A program made the translations under genes and the position numbers. Source: Nanobdellota archaeon (lineage in GTDB: Archaea > Nanobdellota > Nanobdellia > Parvarchaeales > Parvarchaeaceae). Taken from it: a DNA stretch of 64,000 bases. The notes beneath the pieces are model-generated. The model saw nothing but the letters and a program-made list of their open reading frames with translations, was not told the origin of the DNA and made no database searches. Positions within the stretch are counted from its first letter, which is position 1. Every line of letters starts with the position of its first letter. Shown piece by piece: positions 26,034 to 34,726 of the stretch. Location: positions 1 through 64,000 of the forward strand of contig JAKBJF010000002.1 in NCBI GenBank assembly GCA_021836125.1, in the 5' to 3' direction.

Positions 26034-26540
26034 ATGGATCTTTCGAAACAGACAAAAGACTTTCCCGAGACTTTCTGGGCGATGGTAGAGATACCGGCCG
26101 GAAGCAACTGCAAGTATGAGTACGACGAGGAACTTGACGGCATAAAGCTCGACAGGGTACTGTTTACAGCGATGACTTATCCAACTAACTATGGCTTTAT
26201 ACTTAACACAGAAGGCAAGGACGGCGACCCGATGGATGTTATGGTGATAGCATCAACACCGATAGCATCTGGCATGCTCGTTAAATGCAGGGCCATAGGT
26301 ATAGCAGAGATGGAAGACGAAGAGGGATCCGATAATAAGATAATTGCTGTGCCCGTAGACAAGGTCGACCCAGCTTCACAGACGATAAAAGAAGCTAACG
26401 ACATACCGTTATACTTAAAAGACAAGATGAAACACTTCTATGAGCATTACAAGGAACTTGAAAAAGGAAAATTTATGAAGTTTCTCGGCTTCAAAGGACG
26501 AGACGAAGCTTTGAAACAGATAAAGGAATCTGCCCTTTAA
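26034..26540 (+). CDS. ppa: Inorganic pyrophosphatase (family I)
   Basis: The 168-residue enzyme hydrolyses pyrophosphate to phosphate in the cytoplasm. The family I signature DGDPMDVMV, the N-terminal FWAMVEIPAGSNCKYEYD and the YPTNYGF block are present. Length is normal. It lies 38 bp after the sulfite-oxidase-family gene and 74 bp before tRNA-Gln on the same strand. Confidence 0.96.
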   Translation: MDLSKQTKDFPETFWAMVEIPAGSNCKYEYDEELDGIKLDRVLFTAMTYPTNYGFILNTEGKDGDPMDVMVIASTPIASGMLVKCRAIGIAEMEDEEGSDNKIIAVPVDKVDPASQTIKEANDIPLYLKDKMKHFYEHYKELEKGKFMKFLGFKGRDEALKQIKESAL

Positions 26541-26614
26541 TAAATTTATAAGTTACGCATTAATTACTTTACTAAACCTTTATTTACAGACACCATTAAT
26601 TTAATATAACACAT

Positions 26615-26688
26615 AGCCCCGTAGTACAGCTGGTCAAGTACACGAGCCTCTGGAGCTTGGGACATCGGTTCAAATCCGGTCGGGGCTA
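26615..26688 (+). tRNA. tRNA-Gln (CUG)
   Basis: A 74-nt cloverleaf can be drawn: acceptor AGCCCCG/CGGGGCT, D stem GTAC/GTAC, anticodon stem CGAGC/GCTTG with loop CTCTGGA (anticodon CTG) and T arm ATCGG/CCGGT around TTCAAAT. A is the discriminator; CCA is not encoded. No intron is seen. Glutamine charging in archaea normally goes through GluRS, present at 43997-45721, and an amidotransferase not seen here. Confidence 0.93.
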
Positions 26689-26780
26689 TCTTCGAGAAGG
26701 GATAATGCTATCTCAAAGAAATGGCACTACTTTCAGTATTTAAATTCTGCATACAATAAAAATTCGTGATATAGAATAGT

Positions 26781-28088
26781 ATGGAAGAAAATAAACCAGA
26801 CATTCTGCGAAAACGTAAGATGCTCGTAACGATATACGAGAAGCTTGAGAAAGCCGTTTCTAAACTAGAGAAGCATTATGCAGGATACGTGCAATTTCGT
26901 GCTAAAAATGCACCATTTATTTATGAAATACAACTGGAGGCTAGTTCTGAATCACTAGAACATGAGATACTAATAGATGCTGTTGAAATATATAATCTTC
27001 ATGAAAGCCTTGAATCATTACTCCCAAAATTGCCTGCCAAAGAATTTAAAGCTAAACTGAAAGAAACACTAGAAAAAATGTCCAATGCGAGAATCAAATA
27101 TACTGATGTAATTGACGCTGTGAATTTTAGTAAATCTTTGAGTTCTGCCGCTATTATTGTTTTGTCTGGAGAAATCGCGCGATTAGACGCGATTATAGAA
27201 AGTTTATCTGTTAATGATCAAAATGGGACGGCAATCGCGATAAGCGGAATCAAAACGGATACTAATGATGATTTACATTATAGAATATCTAGATTAACAG
27301 CGGAGATTCGAGATTTTAAGTTTAAGCTTTTAGAGTATAGAACGCCGAGTGATTTAAAAAAAGATAAAACCGATGCCGAGCTGGACAAAGAGCTATACTC
27401 AGAATTTTCGCCAGAAATAATCAATTCTTATGAAAGCTTGTCAGAAGAGGCACCAGAAGCCAATGCACGTTTTAGACAAATTATAAAGGACGCTATGACT
27501 CTTTTTTCAGATGAAGCCGAATATATTAAGACGCGAGCTAGCTCAAGAGATTTAGCGATAGACGAAGCTCTAACAATTTGTAAGGAACTAATTGAATTGG
27601 GACATAAAAGTTTAGCTTGGTCTCCGCAGAGTTCTACTACACTACATCCTGGAACCCCCAGAACAAATATTTTAGCCTACGAGCAGCTTTTTGCTGAAGC
27701 TAAGGATTTTATATTTATCTTAGACAAGCATGTGGATGTAACTTGTTTAAACGCTTGTCTGAAAGCAAAACACGTTAAAGAAATAAAAATATTGAGCGCC
27801 TCCCCCTCCTTCAATAAAAATTTAAATGATGAATTCAAAAAAGCCCTTGAGGATACAAAAAAAGAATTAGAACAACAAGGAGTAAAACTTTCTGTTAATA
27901 TACTGGATATTGATTCTTCAAAAGAAGATCATGACCGATTTTTTATCGACAAAGAAATTATATACAATATACCTTCCTCAAGCGTAGTGGCCAAAAATTC
28001 TTTAAGCCAGATTAACAAGACTGGTGATAGAGATAAGATTTTGGACTGGTTCAAAAAAGCGCTTGCTCGTAGCACGGAGTATAATTAA
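26781..28088 (+). CDS. Unrecognised accessory protein, possible PLD-like C-terminal domain
   Basis: The 435-residue protein begins 92 bp after tRNA-Gln. The N-terminal 250 residues are charged and helical (coiled-coil-like, for example KLEKAVSKLEKHYAGY). The last 150 residues read like an alpha/beta domain (KDFIFILDKHVDV, KEIKILSASP) with HDRFFIDKEIIYNIPSSS near residue 384. The HDR-F-I-D string is seen in some phospholipase-D-like defence domains, but only one such motif is present and no HxK pair is clear. The DNA appears more A+T-rich than flanking genes. A defence or mobile-element role is possible, not shown. Confidence 0.55.
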   Translation: MEENKPDILRKRKMLVTIYEKLEKAVSKLEKHYAGYVQFRAKNAPFIYEIQLEASSESLEHEILIDAVEIYNLHESLESLLPKLPAKEFKAKLKETLEKMSNARIKYTDVIDAVNFSKSLSSAAIIVLSGEIARLDAIIESLSVNDQNGTAIAISGIKTDTNDDLHYRISRLTAEIRDFKFKLLEYRTPSDLKKDKTDAELDKELYSEFSPEIINSYESLSEEAPEANARFRQIIKDAMTLFSDEAEYIKTRASSRDLAIDEALTICKELIELGHKSLAWSPQSSTTLHPGTPRTNILAYEQLFAEAKDFIFILDKHVDVTCLNACLKAKHVKEIKILSASPSFNKNLNDEFKKALEDTKKELEQQGVKLSVNILDIDSSKEDHDRFFIDKEIIYNIPSSSVVAKNSLSQINKTGDRDKILDWFKKALARSTEYN

Positions 28089-28093
28089 ATAAT

Positions 28094-28888
28094 TTATATA
28101 ATCCTCTTTTTGGTTCTATTTCTTAATTTAAGAAATTTGCCTTTTCTTATATATTTCTTTAGTCTAAAAAACGTCCTTCTTGGTATCCCTAATTTTTTGG
28201 CATCCTTAAGAGTCATTGAAGCAATCTTATTCTTAATCAAGGCTTCTCGATTGTAAACACTTACTCTGCCCGTATCCAGCCCGCTTAGGTTATTCTCTAT
28301 CTTATTGGCTTCTTTTCCTATGTAGATTATACTATCAGCGACAACTCGTCGTCTATCTAGTAAGCCTGTCTTATCTGTATCATCGAACTTCGCTTCGGGG
28401 TGTTTTATGTAATCCAGAAGCACTTCGCTCAACGGTAACCAGTATTCCGAGCCGTTATAGATCTTTCCGGTCTTGTAATCTATGAAGTCTCCATAGACCA
28501 CACTTTGCGTGTCTTTCGAATACGGAGCTATCGGTTTAATGTCTTTATCCGTTCCGAATCCTATCAGGAAGAAATTGAAAGGCTTTATCGTAGCTTCCGG
28601 GTGCTTCTTGTTATACTCAGCGAACCTTTTGAGGAGACTCGGACCGGAGACGGTAAACTGTGAGATGGCGTAATAGTCCTTGTACCCGTCTATGAAATCG
28701 TCCAGCGTAATCCGACCATAATGGAGTTTCAAGATGTCGACCCATATCCTTTTCTGCCATTTGGTCTCCTTGTCTCCGAATGGGTTTATTAGATGGCCCA
28801 GACCGTGCAGAGAATAGTTCTCATCGTCCTCTGATTCGTCTATTACGAACTCCCACAATTCCAACAAAATGAACATCGTCGGGTACAT
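28094..28888 (-). CDS. Unrecognised ORF, perhaps a 5'-truncated mobile-element gene
   Basis: The 264-residue ORF ends 5 bp from the convergent accessory gene. Upstream of its ATG the same frame stays open for 14 codons back to a TGA at 28931-28933. Those codons read GKTPIKVSVLDVKS, giving LDVKSMYPT across the start. This string resembles motif A (DxxSLYPS) of family B DNA polymerases, but motifs B and C are missing. The C-terminus (IKNKIASMTLKDAKKLGI, then PRRTFFRLKKYIRKGK) looks like a helix-turn-helix with a basic tail. It may be the remnant of a longer replication or element gene. Function is unknown. Confidence 0.45.
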   Translation of the reverse strand: MYPTMFILLELWEFVIDESEDDENYSLHGLGHLINPFGDKETKWQKRIWVDILKLHYGRITLDDFIDGYKDYYAISQFTVSGPSLLKRFAEYNKKHPEATIKPFNFFLIGFGTDKDIKPIAPYSKDTQSVVYGDFIDYKTGKIYNGSEYWLPLSEVLLDYIKHPEAKFDDTDKTGLLDRRRVVADSIIYIGKEANKIENNLSGLDTGRVSVYNREALIKNKIASMTLKDAKKLGIPRRTFFRLKKYIRKGKFLKLRNRTKKRII

Positions 28889-28994
28889 GGATTTGACGTC
28901 TAATACTGATACTTTTATTGGTGTTTTTCCTCATAAGCCATTATTATCGACTTTCTTCATTAATCCTTAATAAAAATAAGAAGACCGTAAAAGC

Positions 28995-29004
28995 TCTATA
29001 TACT
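28995..29004 (+). promoter_or_regulatory. TATA-like box for the DUF2341 pilin-like gene
   Basis: TCTATATACT is centred about 25 bp before the ATG at 29024, consistent with a leaderless transcript. Confidence 0.5.
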
Positions 29005-29023
29005 TTAATGTGTACACATTTGT

Positions 29024-30490
29024 ATGAGCTTAGCATCACGAAAGTCGCAGTCGGCATTAGAATATATGATGACTTACGGCTGGGCAATACTCATAATAGT
29101 GATAGTAGCTGCCATACTATACACGATGGGAATATTCAACCCTGCAGCTTCATCTTCACAAACAGTAAATGGGTTTGGCGGATTCACGGCAACAGAATAC
29201 TACTGTTCCAATTCGTTAGGTTTATCAGTATCTCTAGGAAATAGTTTAGGCTATCCTATAAAAGTATACAATGCCTCCATAGTCTCAAGTTCAGGTCTTA
29301 ATCCTTTAAACGTTACTGTGGCAAATAGCCCCGTAACCGTCCTTCCTGGAGAACAATTTGCTATAAAGAACTCTTCAGGTTCTCCTTGTCCCAATTCCGG
29401 GAGCAACTTCGGACTGTCTCTGAAGGTGAAGTTTGAATATCAAGGGGCAAATTACACCTCCACAGGTTCTATATCTGGGTTAGTATCATCATCCAGCGCT
29501 TCAAATATCCCTTCGCTTCCCTTCGCACATTATATATCTATAACGATAACCAACAATCAAGCATCCCCTACTCCGAATCCGTTCCAGCAGAACGTAACTC
29601 TTAATATTACAAAATATTCCACATATCTAGCTGCCAATCTTGAAAATGTAGCCTTCTCTTGGCCAAATGGCACGATACTCCCTTCATGGAGGGAGAATGC
29701 TTCTTCTACCACAAACAAAACGGCATTGTACTGGGTCAAAATCCCAGCAATGGGTAAATTAGGGCAGCCAAACGACTCCCTAATAATAGAGTTAGGATTC
29801 TTTCCCACATCGGCAAATGTACTTAACACAACGAATACGGGAGAAGCACCTCAACTCTCTTCAATATACGGGAAATATGACGATGGTGCGAAAGTCTTTA
29901 ATTTCTATGACAATTTTTCCGGTACATCCTTAGATTCGCAATGGTCCACAGCATTAGCGAGTGGACTGACATACTCCGTAAATAACGGTCTTTCTGTGAC
30001 GCAAGCATCCGTGCTGGTAGCCTCCATAATATCTTCTTCCTACCAGGTATCCCCACCGGTAATAGCAGAGTTTTATGGAACCATATGGCAGGCAACCAAT
30101 GCTATGGCAATTGATATGGGCGTGGGCACAAACAACTCGTGCGGGTCTTTTATACAATCATATAACGGAGCAGTTTTTGTCCAGCAACAGGATTATTTCT
30201 CTGCATGTGGTGCTGGTGCTAATTCGAATTCTGGCACAATTGTATCGTCTCAAAATACTGGCGTGTGGTCTGTCATAGTTCAATCGACAACTACTTCTGC
30301 GGGTAGCCTTAACTATGGTCCGGCAGTGACACCCGTGAGTTCTTATGCGCCCCATTACCCCGAGCCCATCTTTGTAGGCAACTACAACACCGGCACGTTT
30401 ACAACGCCGGAAACCATAACATGGGTCCGTACACGGGCTTATCCTCCTAACGACGTGATGCCGTCAATAGCTTACGGAACGCTACAATAA
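29024..30490 (+). CDS. Class III signal-peptide surface protein with DUF2341-like and lectin-like domains
   Basis: The 488-residue protein starts with a class III (archaeal type IV pilin-like) signal, basic SRKSQSALEYMMTYGW followed by a hydrophobic helix to about residue 36, the motif processed in the QSALE type. The middle (about 165-290) resembles DUF2341, with FSWPNGTILPSW, LYWVKIPAM and a later YDDGAKVFNFYDNFSG. The rest looks like a concanavalin-type beta sandwich. Many N-x-S/T sequons are present. A filament tip or cell-surface adhesin is the most likely role. An envelope location is supported; the ligand is unknown. Confidence 0.78.
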   Translation: MSLASRKSQSALEYMMTYGWAILIIVIVAAILYTMGIFNPAASSSQTVNGFGGFTATEYYCSNSLGLSVSLGNSLGYPIKVYNASIVSSSGLNPLNVTVANSPVTVLPGEQFAIKNSSGSPCPNSGSNFGLSLKVKFEYQGANYTSTGSISGLVSSSSASNIPSLPFAHYISITITNNQASPTPNPFQQNVTLNITKYSTYLAANLENVAFSWPNGTILPSWRENASSTTNKTALYWVKIPAMGKLGQPNDSLIIELGFFPTSANVLNTTNTGEAPQLSSIYGKYDDGAKVFNFYDNFSGTSLDSQWSTALASGLTYSVNNGLSVTQASVLVASIISSSYQVSPPVIAEFYGTIWQATNAMAIDMGVGTNNSCGSFIQSYNGAVFVQQQDYFSACGAGANSNSGTIVSSQNTGVWSVIVQSTTTSAGSLNYGPAVTPVSSYAPHYPEPIFVGNYNTGTFTTPETITWVRTRAYPPNDVMPSIAYGTLQ

Positions 30491-30562
30491 TCGATTTGTA
30501 CGCTGTTCCAGATCCCGATTCCATCAGAGTTTCGGCTTTGGAAAAAAGCCCTCTAAAAGCTT

Positions 30563-30943
30563 TTATCTGATATCAACATCAAATATTCCGAGCCTCCCAT
30601 TTAGTTGGATCGGCTTTTCAAATCTTATTGGATCCTCAAGAACAAAACCGAAGTGGTGGCCCTTTTTGTAATCTTCTGCTAAATGCAGATCTTTGTCCTT
30701 TAGGAATTCCGCATCGTTTTTATAATCTTTGCAGTCAACTATATTTACTTTACCGATTACCGCACCGAGTTTTATCGCATTTACATCTATTTTGAACCGG
30801 TTTAACGCTGAAAACTCAGGTACCTTAGAAGCGTGTACAAGAAGTTCACCCCTGTAATTCGTCTTCCAGTTGCGTATCTCTATCTTTTTTTTACCGCTGA
30901 TAATCAGCTCTGCAAAAGGTTGTTTTATCGAAAGGCACTTCAT
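30563..30943 (-). CDS. ASCH-domain protein
   Basis: The 126-residue protein fits the ASCH/PUA-like fold: it opens MKCLSIKQPFAELIISGKKK, continues IEIRNWKTNYRGELLVHASK and ends in strands with GRLGIFDVD. ASCH domains bind RNA or modified nucleosides. It is followed by a HIT-family gene on the same strand after about 117 bp; there is no sign of an operon. Which RNA it binds is unknown. Confidence 0.85.
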   Translation of the reverse strand: MKCLSIKQPFAELIISGKKKIEIRNWKTNYRGELLVHASKVPEFSALNRFKIDVNAIKLGAVIGKVNIVDCKDYKNDAEFLKDKDLHLAEDYKKGHHFGFVLEDPIRFEKPIQLNGRLGIFDVDIR

Positions 30944-31060
30944 AATTTAATTACTATTGCTCATTATTAAACCAGATTTAAGTTTAAAGCGGTTCTGTTC
31001 TTGTACTCGCCCATGTTCGATCATTTTAATGTTTGGACGTGGACATGTGGGGAGGTCAAG

Positions 31061-31471
31061 TCACTTCATTGCATCTTTTATTTTCTCCAGCGTTTTTTCC
31101 AGTTCGTTTTTTGCTTCTGGTTTTCCATGGAACCACAGGTCAATTCCGTCGTTTTCTTCTCTTGGAACTATATGGAGATGAAAGTGGAAAACACTTTGCT
31201 GCGCCTCTTTTCCAGAGGCATTAAGGAGATTGACCGCTTTTACAGCGAGAGCCTTCTTATAAATTAATGCTAGTCTCTTTGATATCGATGCTATCTGTTC
31301 AAGCGTGCCAGACTCGATATCAAATACGTTCTCGTAATGTTTTTTAGGTATAATAAGAGTATGTCCGATGCTGATGGGATTGGTATCAAGAAAGGCCATT
31401 ACTTCCTCGTCCTCATAGACAGTCTTGGAATCAGCTTCATGTGTCGCAATTTTACAAAAAATACACGCCAT
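31061..31471 (-). CDS. HIT-family nucleotide hydrolase
   Basis: The 136-residue protein has the histidine triad HFHLHIVP (H-x-H-x-H), an N-terminal zinc-type CIFCKIA and the GHTLIIPKKHYENVF block of the HINT/HIT family. These enzymes hydrolyse nucleoside phosphoramidates or dinucleotides. The size and motifs are typical; the substrate cannot be told from sequence. Confidence 0.93.
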   Translation of the reverse strand: MACIFCKIATHEADSKTVYEDEEVMAFLDTNPISIGHTLIIPKKHYENVFDIESGTLEQIASISKRLALIYKKALAVKAVNLLNASGKEAQQSVFHFHLHIVPREENDGIDLWFHGKPEAKNELEKTLEKIKDAMK

Positions 31472-31599
31472 AAAACTAATTAATCCGTAAGATATTTATA
31501 ATCGCAAACTACATTTAGCCTATTATAATTTAGCATTTTTATTTAAAATAATACATAAAAGCTAGAAAACAAACAAAGTGTCGTTTTAGTAATCAGGCA

Positions 31600-32247
31600 C
31601 TATTTTCTATAATTCGCTAAATCGAACATTCCAGACGTTCTACCGATCCTGTAGAGAGTCTTGACTTCCTCGTCTTTTAGCTCTACAAGACTGTACTTAC
31701 CTTTGTTAAGGAGTCGACCTAATTTACATTTAGAAAAATGTAGATCCGGATGGTAGCTTAGGTATAATCTTGATTTGACGTATTTTTTAGTTTGTCCCCA
31801 CGTATAAATAAAGAACTCCTGATCCAAATAAGTATGGTCCGACCCGCATTCAGGCTTGCCACACATTAAGCGTCTATTGAGCATACCTATATTGTAGATA
31901 GCGTTTCCCCTATTGTTGTACTTAAACCTAAGAGCGTAAACGTGATTTAAGTCGGCGCCCTCGAGAGTCGTCTCTTCCCTTGACCACAGGCTTTCTAATA
32001 AGTCATTAAGGGACTTCGGTATTTTGCTCTTACTAAACTCTACACCGTCATTCACTAGGTGGTTATCCGTAGACCCATTTAACAGGGGCTTCATCTTTTT
32101 GATGCGCATATACATATCTATGATACGCATCTTTAAATAGCTAACACTCAACATCTTTGAGTAACGCCAGATTTGCAATAGTTCTTGCGCGATTTTACTC
32201 GAATAGAGTACACAACCCCACGCTTCACTAAGATAGGCCAACTCCAT
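31600..32247 (-). CDS. Unrecognised 215-residue ORF with a cysteine-rich patch
   Basis: The ORF is transcribed divergently from the GXGXG-like gene. The middle carries MCGKPECGSDHTYLDQEF followed by FIYTWGQTKKYVKSRLYL. This is faintly like the CGKPxCxC...G strands of DUF6788-type element proteins, with a later single Cys (SKCKLGR). The N-terminal 40 residues look unusual and the start may be a later Met. It has no membrane segment. I cannot assign a function; an origin in a mobile element is possible. Confidence 0.4.
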   Translation of the reverse strand: MELAYLSEAWGCVLYSSKIAQELLQIWRYSKMLSVSYLKMRIIDMYMRIKKMKPLLNGSTDNHLVNDGVEFSKSKIPKSLNDLLESLWSREETTLEGADLNHVYALRFKYNNRGNAIYNIGMLNRRLMCGKPECGSDHTYLDQEFFIYTWGQTKKYVKSRLYLSYHPDLHFSKCKLGRLLNKGKYSLVELKDEEVKTLYRIGRTSGMFDLANYRK

Positions 32248-32335
32248 TCTCTATTTATAATTTGAATGATAGCAATTCGTGTACAGCTCGAATCGCGCGA
32301 GTCATCACAAACTGCGTCTCATTTCGTGGATCGTT

Positions 32336-33181
32336 ATGCGTTTAGATAAACATTTAGGTGGAGAAAACAAGACTGCAACGCTTTCGGACATACTTGAAAA
32401 AGGCAAAGAATCCGAAGTGGCAGTCAACGTAAGTAAGAATGTATCAAAGATTCTCCCATATTTGATAGACGCAATAGTCTCCTCTTCGGAGTCCATTTAC
32501 GATGTTTCAACCTTTTATTATCAGGTATACGCTGCGCTTAGTGATCAAGGATACAAAAATAAATTAGATATGGATACGATTCAAGAAATAATAAATAACT
32601 CCATGACACAAATAATCGGTTCGTGCAAGGATGTCTTGTTCTTCAGGGGGCAAAATGCAGATAGTATAAGGGGAATTGTCGCGAGCGTGCTAATAAACCT
32701 GTCGAAAGATAAAAAAATAGAACTAAAGGACGCATCAAATTTTGATCATTTAGGATCTTTTTTGGAGAGGGGCAAGACTCTGATTATACATGGTGGTGTC
32801 GGCCCGTATGCGGGATATCGAAGTCATAAAGGGAGCACTATAATTTCGGAAAACGCAGACGATTATTATGGCTCGGAAGCCGAAGGAAGGTTCATAGCTA
32901 AGCACGCAGGAGAGTATCTTGGCTACGAAGCCAAACACGCGTGCAAAATATATGTTATCTCCGCAGATAGGTTCGCGGCCTCCTATTCAGACGCCTCATT
33001 TTATCTTTTTTCGGCTAAATCCTACGTTGGTGCGGGAAGTGCTTATGATTGCACGATAAATGTAGTCAACTGCCATAAAATGAGGAATACAGACGCTGGC
33101 AAATCAAAGATAAAAATAATATCCGAAAAGAACCTAAAAGATACATTCAGGAAAGTAGGCCTTTTTCTAGAAAATAAGTAA
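32336..33181 (+). CDS. Unrecognised protein with GXGXG-like beta-helix repeats, upstream of MoxR
   Basis: The product is about 281 residues from the preferred ATG at 32336. The N-terminal half is helical. Residues about 145-205 contain spaced repeats of the form IHGGVGPYAGYRSHKGS, ENADDYYGSEAEGRF and KHAGEYLGYEAKHACK. This spacing recalls the GXGXG right-handed helix of glutamate synthase C-termini and formylmethanofuran dehydrogenase C subunits, but outside those enzymes. It sits 97 bp upstream of the MoxR gene on the same strand, so it may belong to the MoxR system. Function is unknown; the family resemblance is tentative. Confidence 0.55.
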   Translation: MRLDKHLGGENKTATLSDILEKGKESEVAVNVSKNVSKILPYLIDAIVSSSESIYDVSTFYYQVYAALSDQGYKNKLDMDTIQEIINNSMTQIIGSCKDVLFFRGQNADSIRGIVASVLINLSKDKKIELKDASNFDHLGSFLERGKTLIIHGGVGPYAGYRSHKGSTIISENADDYYGSEAEGRFIAKHAGEYLGYEAKHACKIYVISADRFAASYSDASFYLFSAKSYVGAGSAYDCTINVVNCHKMRNTDAGKSKIKIISEKNLKDTFRKVGLFLENK

Positions 33182-33277
33182 CTGTAAATATTACAACAAT
33201 TCTTTGCGTTTGTCTGAAATATAATCATTAAATTACAGGGGCGAGATTATATGTAATTCCAGGCTTTGAAGGATAAT

Positions 33278-34726
33278 ATGCCAAAGAAAATCAGACCTTC
33301 TACGTCACAGACCGAAGGCGTAATTGCCGCTAAAAGTTCGACGCATGCAAGCAAGTTATTGTCAATACTTGAAAAGATTGATCAAGAGCACATTGCTGAA
33401 CCAGACATGTTTACAAGCGAAAGAGGGTATGTATCGCTCACGCTGTTTGGGCTTTTGTCTACGGTCGTAGGAGAAAACATGCTTATAATTGGCGAACCCG
33501 GCACAGGAAAGACAACAGTGTCAAAACTGTTTGCTAGCAGTATATATAATATTCCTTCAAGCGTCGTTAGCGCGTCCATGATACGAGGCACTCCAGAGGT
33601 CACGCTTGCGTCAATGATAGGCTATCTTAATCCAGGCGATTTCGTAAAAGGCAAGGAGTCAGTAGTCTGGCGGCTGTTTCCATTTTCACCGTTAAAGATA
33701 ATAGACGAATTCAACAGAATCCCGCCTCAAAAACAAAACATATTATTCCAGGGCATCGACAAGGACGACGCCATATGGGAAGTCTACAGCAATATCCTGA
33801 TAGGGATTACATCATCAATATTTGCTACTATAAATTATAGCGATGAAGGCACATCACCCATGTCTGGACCTATATTGGACAGATTTGGTGTGATGGTCGA
33901 GGCTTCGCCACCTCCCGCAATACACATACCCGATATAAAGATACGCAATCCCGATAAAAAGAATGTGGACCTAAAACAAGTTTCTTATTGGAGAAAACAG
34001 ATGAACGACGCTGTTGAACTCGGCGACGTCGTTTCTGCCCTGGAGATACTACTAAGTGCGGATAAAGGAGGAGAACGCATAAAGTTATCTGAGATGCGCG
34101 AAATACGAGAAAAAGTTTATGAAATTGCAAACCAAATACCAGAATTCGCATATAGTTCCGCCGCAGGAAAAGAGAGGACGGAAGAAAGTTTAAAGGCGTA
34201 TCTATTCCTTTCTTATCTTACTGCAGAAGCGAATTATTCACCGTTTGGCGTGAAGAGAAGCACAGACCCGCTTACTTCAACAAAAGACCATTTTAAGGGG
34301 TTACAGTTTTCAGATGTAATAAAATTCAATCTTACTCCAAGAAGTGCCAATTCGATAAGATTGTATGCAGCGGCACTGGCCTTCATAGAAGGCAGAGAGT
34401 ACGTTACATTGAAAGACATAGTCGCAGTAGCTCCTTATTGTATAGCCCATAAACTGGTCTTTGTAGATCGAAACAAATATCTAAACGATGCGCAGAGATC
34501 CGATGAATATAGGATATTCGCCGCGAAGACGAAAATAAATGGAGTCCTGAAAAGATTTACGGAGACATATCACTTGATATTGAAATATGACGAGACGCTG
34601 AAATCGTTAGATCCAAAGTACTTCACAAAGAACGATTGGAAAGACAATATGGGATTCGATCATCCGATGGCCCAGAAGCTTTTTGATAGCTATAAGAGGG
34701 AAAAGCTTGGCAACCGCCGCTCTTGA
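33278..34726 (+). CDS. MoxR-type AAA+ ATPase
   Basis: The protein is 482 residues from the ATG at 33278; a TTG at 33266 is less likely. It has Walker A GEPGTGKT at about 72-79 and Walker B with D143-E144 (KIIDEFNRIP), then the usual QNILFQGID and sensor-1 regions (SIFATINY). MoxR ATPases remodel partner complexes and act with a von Willebrand factor A protein. The next gene encodes such a protein and starts inside the end of this one, so the pair is a MoxR-VWA unit. Confidence 0.9.
   Translation: MPKKIRPSTSQTEGVIAAKSSTHASKLLSILEKIDQEHIAEPDMFTSERGYVSLTLFGLLSTVVGENMLIIGEPGTGKTTVSKLFASSIYNIPSSVVSASMIRGTPEVTLASMIGYLNPGDFVKGKESVVWRLFPFSPLKIIDEFNRIPPQKQNILFQGIDKDDAIWEVYSNILIGITSSIFATINYSDEGTSPMSGPILDRFGVMVEASPPPAIHIPDIKIRNPDKKNVDLKQVSYWRKQMNDAVELGDVVSALEILLSADKGGERIKLSEMREIREKVYEIANQIPEFAYSSAAGKERTEESLKAYLFLSYLTAEANYSPFGVKRSTDPLTSTKDHFKGLQFSDVIKFNLTPRSANSIRLYAAALAFIEGREYVTLKDIVAVAPYCIAHKLVFVDRNKYLNDAQRSDEYRIFAAKTKINGVLKRFTETYHLILKYDETLKSLDPKYFTKNDWKDNMGFDHPMAQKLFDSYKREKLGNRRS

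Noticed and set aside
26688-32300. att-type copy of the tRNA-Gln 3' end bounding an integrated element
   Set aside because: No copy of the tRNA 3' sequence was seen by eye downstream within the window, and no integrase is visible.
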